DNA of 8,339 nt, from contig JAISJZ010000366.1 of assembly GCA_031261125.1 (NCBI GenBank), positions 1 through 8,339 of the forward strand, read 5' to 3'. The notes under the pieces are model-generated. The model made no database searches, was not told where the DNA came from, and saw nothing but the letters and a program-made list of their open reading frames with translations. The position numbers and the translations under genes were made by a program. Source of the DNA: Planctomycetaceae bacterium (lineage in GTDB: Bacteria > Planctomycetota > Planctomycetia > Pirellulales > Thermoguttaceae). Below, piece after piece: positions 4,684-8,339 of this stretch (positions within the stretch are counted from its first letter, which is position 1; each line of letters begins with the position of its first letter).

Positions 4684-5907
4684 GAACCGGACCCGCGGAG
4701 CCCAGCCGCGTTCCATACCGCTGCCGCGGGTAATCAAAAGATGTCCGCCGTTCGGATAAGTGAAAAAGCCCTTCCACATATTCCGCGGCAACTGCTTGAT
4801 GTGATTATCGCCGCCTTCCGTGAATAGTACTTCCCCCCACGGCAGCGAAATTTGTCCGCCGTGCGTATGCCCTGCGAGCATTAAATCCGGCGCACGCTTT
4901 GCTTTGCGGTATCCATCAACTTTGTGATTCCAAGTATGACTTTCATAGCCGTCAACCGCATAATTCGGGTAATGCCCCGCCATTATGATAAAGTTGCCGG
5001 AATCGGTTAATCCCCGTTCACCGATGCCGCCGTCCGAATCGCCTAATCCCAGCAAAACGAGGTCAATCGGTCCTAATCCTTTGTCTGCACCCAAGTTATC
5101 GAAAATCGTTGACGAAGTTACCACTCCCACACCGGTATCTTTGAACATTTTTTGGTCGGTCGGTCCGACGTTGCCGGCTATCGCAAACACGCCCAGCGGT
5201 GCTTTCAGCGGAATACGGAGGAGCAGTTGCCGAAACAGTTCCGGCAAATCGTTAACACCGGGCGTACCAGCGTATGCCTGCAAATAATCGCCGCCGAGAA
5301 TAATTAAGTCCGCCTTCTGTTGTTGGATTTTTTGCAGTGTCCGCTCTTCGTACCAGCCGATGCGGTCGGTCTGAATATCCGCAACGAAAACGACCCGCAG
5401 TTTCTTTTTCACTTTGGACGTTTTGATTTCGTAATGTTCAACTTTCAGCATATACGGTTCCCGATAGAGAACATCGAAACTGAACCCGGCGAGAACAGCG
5501 GCGAAGAACAGCGGTATTGCGGCAAAGACGAACCGGCGGTTCCGGCACAACAGGATGCCGGTAAAGAGAAGCAAAGCGGTGCCGTGAAACGCCAAACCTT
5601 CAACGATACACTGTCCGACATTGAAGTTGAAAATCTGTTTTTGAAAGTAGTCCGTAAAAATCAATCGGGAAAACACAGCAAAGCAAGCAATCCAAAATCC
5701 GCCGAAGAGGACAACGCCGGACAAATCCCAGAGCAGGGACGGTTTGCGGATGTCCTCCGGCTGGTGATACAAGGCGAATCTCAATATATCATCGCTTGAT
5801 TGGGGAACGAATCGCCGGTATTGCCGGTACCGCAGCCACAGGAACAAGCCCAGCAGGACAATAACATCGAGAGCAAAAACGAAAGCGTGAAACGGCAGTG
5901 TATCCAT
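4639..5907 (-). CDS. Membrane metallophosphoesterase with altered metal motifs
   Basis: The product is 422 residues from ATG 5907; a TTG one codon upstream is an alternative. Four membrane helices (about 8-26, 62-84, 103-121, 127-145) precede a calcineurin-like phosphoesterase domain (170-422). Family motifs occur in order: VADIQ (Asp177, Gln179), LGGDY (Asp207), AGNVG (Asn246), AGHYP (His312) and AGHTHGG (His347, His349). The usual DxH and GNH read DIQ and GNV, so two metal-site or catalytic histidines are Gln and Val, yet the rest is intact and flanking residues are well ordered. It probably belongs to a distinct subfamily and not a decayed gene; related proteins remove pyrophosphate or phosphate groups at membranes (UDP-sugar lipids, for example), but the substrate here is unknown. 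It starts 3 bases after the flgB stop, the last gene of that run. Confidence 0.85.
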   Translation of the reverse strand: MDTLPFHAFVFALDVIVLLGLFLWLRYRQYRRFVPQSSDDILRFALYHQPEDIRKPSLLWDLSGVVLFGGFWIACFAVFSRLIFTDYFQKQIFNFNVGQCIVEGLAFHGTALLLFTGILLCRNRRFVFAAIPLFFAAVLAGFSFDVLYREPYMLKVEHYEIKTSKVKKKLRVVFVADIQTDRIGWYEERTLQKIQQQKADLIILGGDYLQAYAGTPGVNDLPELFRQLLLRIPLKAPLGVFAIAGNVGPTDQKMFKDTGVGVVTSSTIFDNLGADKGLGPIDLVLLGLGDSDGGIGERGLTDSGNFIIMAGHYPNYAVDGYESHTWNHKVDGYRKAKRAPDLMLAGHTHGGQISLPWGEVLFTEGGDNHIKQLPRNMWKGFFTYPNGGHLLITRGSGMERGWAPRVRFLCPSEISVIDIVPE

Positions 5908-5910
5908 CAA

Positions 5911-6345
5911 TTATACCCGTTCGCTGATGGCGGTTTGAAGTAAGAGCATCTGATGACGCATTATACTCAATGCCGTATTAAATTCCATATTGTTCTTCGC
6001 CATTTCCGTTACCTGAAATTCCATCCCGACATTATTAAAGTCGTGATACAAAATCGGATTGTCCCACGCCCAATCGCCGCCGACAGCGGATTTACTGCCG
6101 TTCTTCAACGGATATTCCGGTCCGAACGGTCCCGGCGGACGGTGTTTGTGTTCAATCGCTTCGGCAAGTTTTTTCTTAAACACGCCGACATCCATATCGC
6201 GGGCTTGGTACAGCGGTGTGTCGTAATTCGCGATGTTTCCGGCGAGCAACGCCTGACGTGCTTCATCAAAATTGACGACATTCTCCAAGACCGGTACTGT
6301 TGTACCGTCAAACAACGCCCGGAATTGATAAGTAGGACGCACCAT
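5911..6345 (-). CDS. flgB: Flagellar basal-body rod protein FlgB
   Basis: FlgB forms the part of the flagellar rod nearest the MS ring and is exported by the flagellar type III system, so it has no signal peptide. The 144-residue length fits. Residues 31-51 carry the diagnostic QALLAGNIANYDTPLYQARDMD, with a slightly changed NIANxDTPxY motif. Residues 104-141 match the C-terminal helix pattern (NVGMEFQVTEMAKNNMEFNTALSIMRHQ through LLLQTAI). The central part (65-103) is Pro/Gly/Trp-rich and variable, as in the family. ATG 6345 is fixed by GGAGG at 6357-6353, seven bases away; longer in-frame reading upstream would run through the preceding gene. The neighbour upstream is a lipoprotein (2-base gap) and downstream a phosphoesterase; flgC and fliE, which usually follow, are not here. 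Confidence 0.92.
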   Translation of the reverse strand: MVRPTYQFRALFDGTTVPVLENVVNFDEARQALLAGNIANYDTPLYQARDMDVGVFKKKLAEAIEHKHRPPGPFGPEYPLKNGSKSAVGGDWAWDNPILYHDFNNVGMEFQVTEMAKNNMEFNTALSIMRHQMLLLQTAISERV

Positions 6346-6347
6346 TT

Positions 6348-7961
6348 TCAATCCTCCATTGGTTTTGTCCCCGGTCTGCCGCCGGCGGCATTGGCATCGG
6401 CGGACGGAACGATTTTGAACGGTATTTGTTCCTCGGCATAGTCCAGCGATTCGTTGTTGGTGTCCGTAACGTTGAGACGCAGTTGATGCGAACCGGTTTG
6501 CAGTGTCTTCGGCAGCGACACCTTCAAATTGACAAAGTGGTCGCGCCGCGGTCCCGGCGTGGTACATTCAACCGCAATGTTATTCACTTTTTCCAGCACG
6601 TTGCCCGTAGCATCGAGAATCTCATAACTCATCGACACCGCAACGTTATATCCCTGTCCCGTCCGGCGTATCGTCGGATTTTCCAATTCCATATACACCA
6701 TCACTGTTTCACCGGATTTACACTCCTCGCTGCGGGACAGATAAAAGCCGAACGCCTGCACATCACGGACGAATTGAACGTTCTTCAATTTCACCGGACA
6801 TACCTTACGCAGTTCCATCAGTCCTTCGTCGAGACGGAACGCCGTTGCCGCATAACGGACTTTTGTCTCCGGCATACCCGTTTCGTCAAGAAATGCGGCA
6901 AGTCCGAGTATTTGATTGCCCCAAAATTCATTCACCGGCTTATCGGCACTTGAAAACGCCTTGGCGGCTTCGCTCCGGTTATTCAACGCCAATTCCAACA
7001 GCCGCAACCGGGCTTCGTTGCCGAACGTTTTGCCGGTCGGTGTTTGCGCAATTGTCTGACGCAGTTGCTCAACGGCAATTTTCGCCGTCGTTTCCCAATC
7101 GGCACCGTATGGTGCGTCCGGCATCGGCGGTGAAGTTGTCCGGCTGAATTGCGAGGCAACGTAAGACGCAGAAACGACCGGCTGCGCTTCAGGCAACTGC
7201 ACAAGCGGCGGATAGGGAGAACCGGCAACAGTGGTGTCGGCTGTCCGATTCTTCTTCGTTCGGGATTGATAAGTTGATGGTTCTTCTTCAGCGGTATTTT
7301 CGGCTGTATCTATGTCGGCAAGTTCTTCTTTAACCGCATTGACGGTCTTTTTCACGGGCAAAATCTTCCGCCGTAAAGCCGCTAAATAACGGATTTCCAG
7401 TTCCGGTTCGTCTTCCCAGTCCATACTGCTGCGGAACGCCCCGATGAGTTCTGCCAATTCGGCATCGCCCACTTTGCGCTCTTCTTTCGGTGTCGCAGCA
7501 ATTTCGCCGAGCAGTTGCCGCAATGTTTCCGAATCGTTCTTCTCGGCTTGCAATACATCGGCACCGCCCGCTGATTCTTTCAATTCCAACTTTTCGGAAA
7601 ACTGCGTTTCCGGCTTCAATTCTAATGCTGGCGGCGGTTGACTTGTTTGCGTATCGGCGATGGTATCACCGCTCATTTCTGGAACTTCGGAAACATCGGC
7701 GATAAACTGTTCATCGACTAACACCGGCGACGGCAAAATCGAACCCGGCTTGTACAACGGATGCCGGGCGGTTTTGTACTCCGCCGGTCGCGGCGGCACC
7801 TCCGAAACACCGTTTTCCGTTTCTGCCGTTTTATTCTTTTTCTCTTTTTTTCCCGGTAGCAGCGTCTTGAAATAGGATAATTGGGACGCACCGGTTTCAG
7901 GAACCGTCTGACAGCCGGCAGCGCAGAGCAATAACAGGGTAAAGATAACGGCGTTTTTCAT
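6348..7961 (-). CDS. Large lipoprotein with C-terminal beta domain
   Basis: This 537-residue protein has a lipoprotein signal peptide (MKNAVIFTLLLLCAAGC, Cys17 anchored). Three regions follow. Residues 18-150 are polar, Pro/Lys/Glu-rich and probably disordered. Residues 150-385 are mostly helical and charged (ETLRQLLGEIAATPKEERK, ELEIRYLAALRRKIL, EARLRLLELALNN). Residues 392-518 are a compact beta-rich domain, from LKNVQFVRDVQAFGFYLS to EEQIPFKIV, with GETVMVYMELEN and GSHQLRLNVTD strands like a CARDB/Ig-type fold. The tail is Gly/Ala-rich. The arrangement suggests a cell-envelope protein anchored to a membrane that contacts partners through the beta domain. It overlaps no gene but lies only 2 bases before flgB, so a role in flagellar assembly is plausible, though not proven. 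ATG 7961 has no ribosome site. I do not recognise the family. Confidence 0.8.
   Translation of the reverse strand: MKNAVIFTLLLLCAAGCQTVPETGASQLSYFKTLLPGKKEKKNKTAETENGVSEVPPRPAEYKTARHPLYKPGSILPSPVLVDEQFIADVSEVPEMSGDTIADTQTSQPPPALELKPETQFSEKLELKESAGGADVLQAEKNDSETLRQLLGEIAATPKEERKVGDAELAELIGAFRSSMDWEDEPELEIRYLAALRRKILPVKKTVNAVKEELADIDTAENTAEEEPSTYQSRTKKNRTADTTVAGSPYPPLVQLPEAQPVVSASYVASQFSRTTSPPMPDAPYGADWETTAKIAVEQLRQTIAQTPTGKTFGNEARLRLLELALNNRSEAAKAFSSADKPVNEFWGNQILGLAAFLDETGMPETKVRYAATAFRLDEGLMELRKVCPVKLKNVQFVRDVQAFGFYLSRSEECKSGETVMVYMELENPTIRRTGQGYNVAVSMSYEILDATGNVLEKVNNIAVECTTPGPRRDHFVNLKVSLPKTLQTGSHQLRLNVTDTNNESLDYAEEQIPFKIVPSADANAAGGRPGTKPMED
6353..6357 (-). promoter_or_regulatory. Strong ribosome binding site of flgB
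   Basis: GGAGG on the minus strand lies within the last codons of the upstream lipoprotein gene, seven bases before the flgB ATG. It decides the flgB start and suggests translational coupling. It is one of few Shine-Dalgarno matches in the window; rex, leuB, the zinc-ribbon gene and the large lipoprotein have none. Confidence 0.8.
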
Positions 7962-8000
7962 AACGAAAGCGGCAAGACAAAGGTCTTAACAAACTTTAAC

Positions 8001-8036
8001 GCCGAACATTAACAATTCTTGCCGAACAACGCAAGA
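8001..8036. repeat. Short direct repeats and hairpin ahead of the lipoprotein gene
   Basis: The 80-base gap at 7962-8041 holds two exact direct repeats, GCCGAACA at 8001 and 8021, and TTAACAA at 7986 and 8009. It also has two small hairpins: TCTTGC/GCAAGA (8017-8036) and AAGAC/GTCTT (7974-7987). On the minus strand the first hairpin falls 5 bases after the aminopeptidase stop but lacks a T-run, so it is at best a weak terminator. The repeats could be binding sites for a regulator of the flagellar fragment. No clear promoter is seen. Confidence 0.3.
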
Positions 8037-8041
8037 GAGAA

Positions 8042-8339
8042 TTACAGCGACGGAATGTACGAAACGTCCGGCGAAAGCGATTCGATATAGCGTGCCAGTA
8101 AGTCGGCAGCGTAATCCAAATCGTTGAGCGAAATCATCTCGACCGGTGTGTGCATATAACGGTTCGGCGTACTAATCAGTGCCGTTGCCACGCCCGCGCG
8201 GTTCACCTGAATCGAACCGGCATCCGTTCCCGTGATTTTGCCTTCCGCAACGATTTGGACCGGTATCTCGTTATTTTTTGCCGCTTGCCGCAAGTTGTCA
8301 ATCAATTTCGTCGTCATATTCGGACCGTAAGTCAGCACG
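8042..8339 (-). CDS. M42 family aminopeptidase, C-terminal part (partial)
   Basis: The gene runs off the window at its 5' end; about 98 C-terminal residues remain, ending in TAA at 8042-8044. They match the end of M42 zinc aminopeptidases (glutamyl aminopeptidase, tetrahedral TET, formerly called endoglucanase M): GPNM, then IPVQIVAEGKITGTDAGSIQVNRAGVATALISTPNRYMHTPVEMI. The His of RYMHTPVE is a metal ligand in this family, and GTDA followed by Q and G/A is diagnostic. These are cytosolic self-compartmentalising peptidases that trim N-terminal residues from short peptides. The Met-like GTG at the edge is internal, since homologues are about 340 residues. The remaining metal ligands are outside the window. 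The lipoprotein gene follows 80 bases downstream on the same strand. Confidence 0.85.
   Translation of the reverse strand, partial: VLTYGPNMTTKLIDNLRQAAKNNEIPVQIVAEGKITGTDAGSIQVNRAGVATALISTPNRYMHTPVEMISLNDLDYAADLLARYIESLSPDVSYIPSL

Noticed and set aside
6346..6567. N-terminal extension of flgB to a start at 6567
   Set aside because: The added residues are a shadow of the lipoprotein gene and FlgB homology begins just after ATG 6345, which has GGAGG in front.
7986..8015. Two TTAACAA copies as a Rex site upstream of the lipoprotein gene
   Set aside because: They are direct repeats 23 bases apart, not an inverted pair with a 4-base spacer.
1..8339. CRISPR array, insertion sequence, tRNA or prophage
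   Set aside because: No regularly spaced repeats, transposase motifs, terminal inverted repeats, cloverleaf sequence or phage genes were seen.

Overview
The window looks like chromosome from a Planctomycetota bacterium, probably Pirellulales-like. This is inferred, not proven. The evidence is a LeuB of the actinobacterial/PVC style, a Rex repressor, secreted lipoproteins with no clear relatives, a zinc-ribbon/proline-rich/single-membrane-helix protein of a type common in planctomycetes, a divergent FlgB, and the near absence of Shine-Dalgarno sites (flgB and the Cys-rich lipoprotein are the exceptions). Nothing points to a plasmid, phage, transposon or CRISPR array, and no tRNA or rRNA gene is visible.

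Layout. (i) Positions 1-949, plus strand: the 3' end of an unidentified gene, then a small, extremely cysteine-rich lipoprotein. (ii) 950-2562, minus strand: rex (NADH/NAD+ sensing repressor) followed by a secreted beta-propeller-like protein, probably one operon. The propeller stop codon directly abuts the lipoprotein stop codon. (iii) 2563-3021: the only long non-coding stretch. On the minus strand, reading toward rex, it holds a sigma-54-like -24/-12 element overlapping a TATAAT, an 11-codon ORF with its own ribosome site, a paired RNA segment and a strong one-directional intrinsic terminator. It also contains an 11-bp perfect inverted repeat and the promoters of the divergent leuB. (iv) 3022-4683, plus strand: leuB (3-isopropylmalate dehydrogenase, leucine synthesis) and the zinc-ribbon membrane protein. 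(v) 4639-8339, minus strand: a 5'-truncated M42 aminopeptidase, a large lipoprotein, flgB (flagellar rod) and a membrane metallophosphoesterase. The last three are packed with gaps of 2-3 bases.

How the parts may work together. The lipoprotein-flgB-phosphoesterase unit is a flagellar fragment with unusual partners: flgC is not next to flgB. The rex unit is a redox regulator with an exported partner. The most interesting candidate for something undescribed is the 2656-2804 element: either a small RNA or a leader/attenuator controlling rex. The second is the phosphoesterase, whose two metal-site histidines are replaced while the rest of the motif set is kept.
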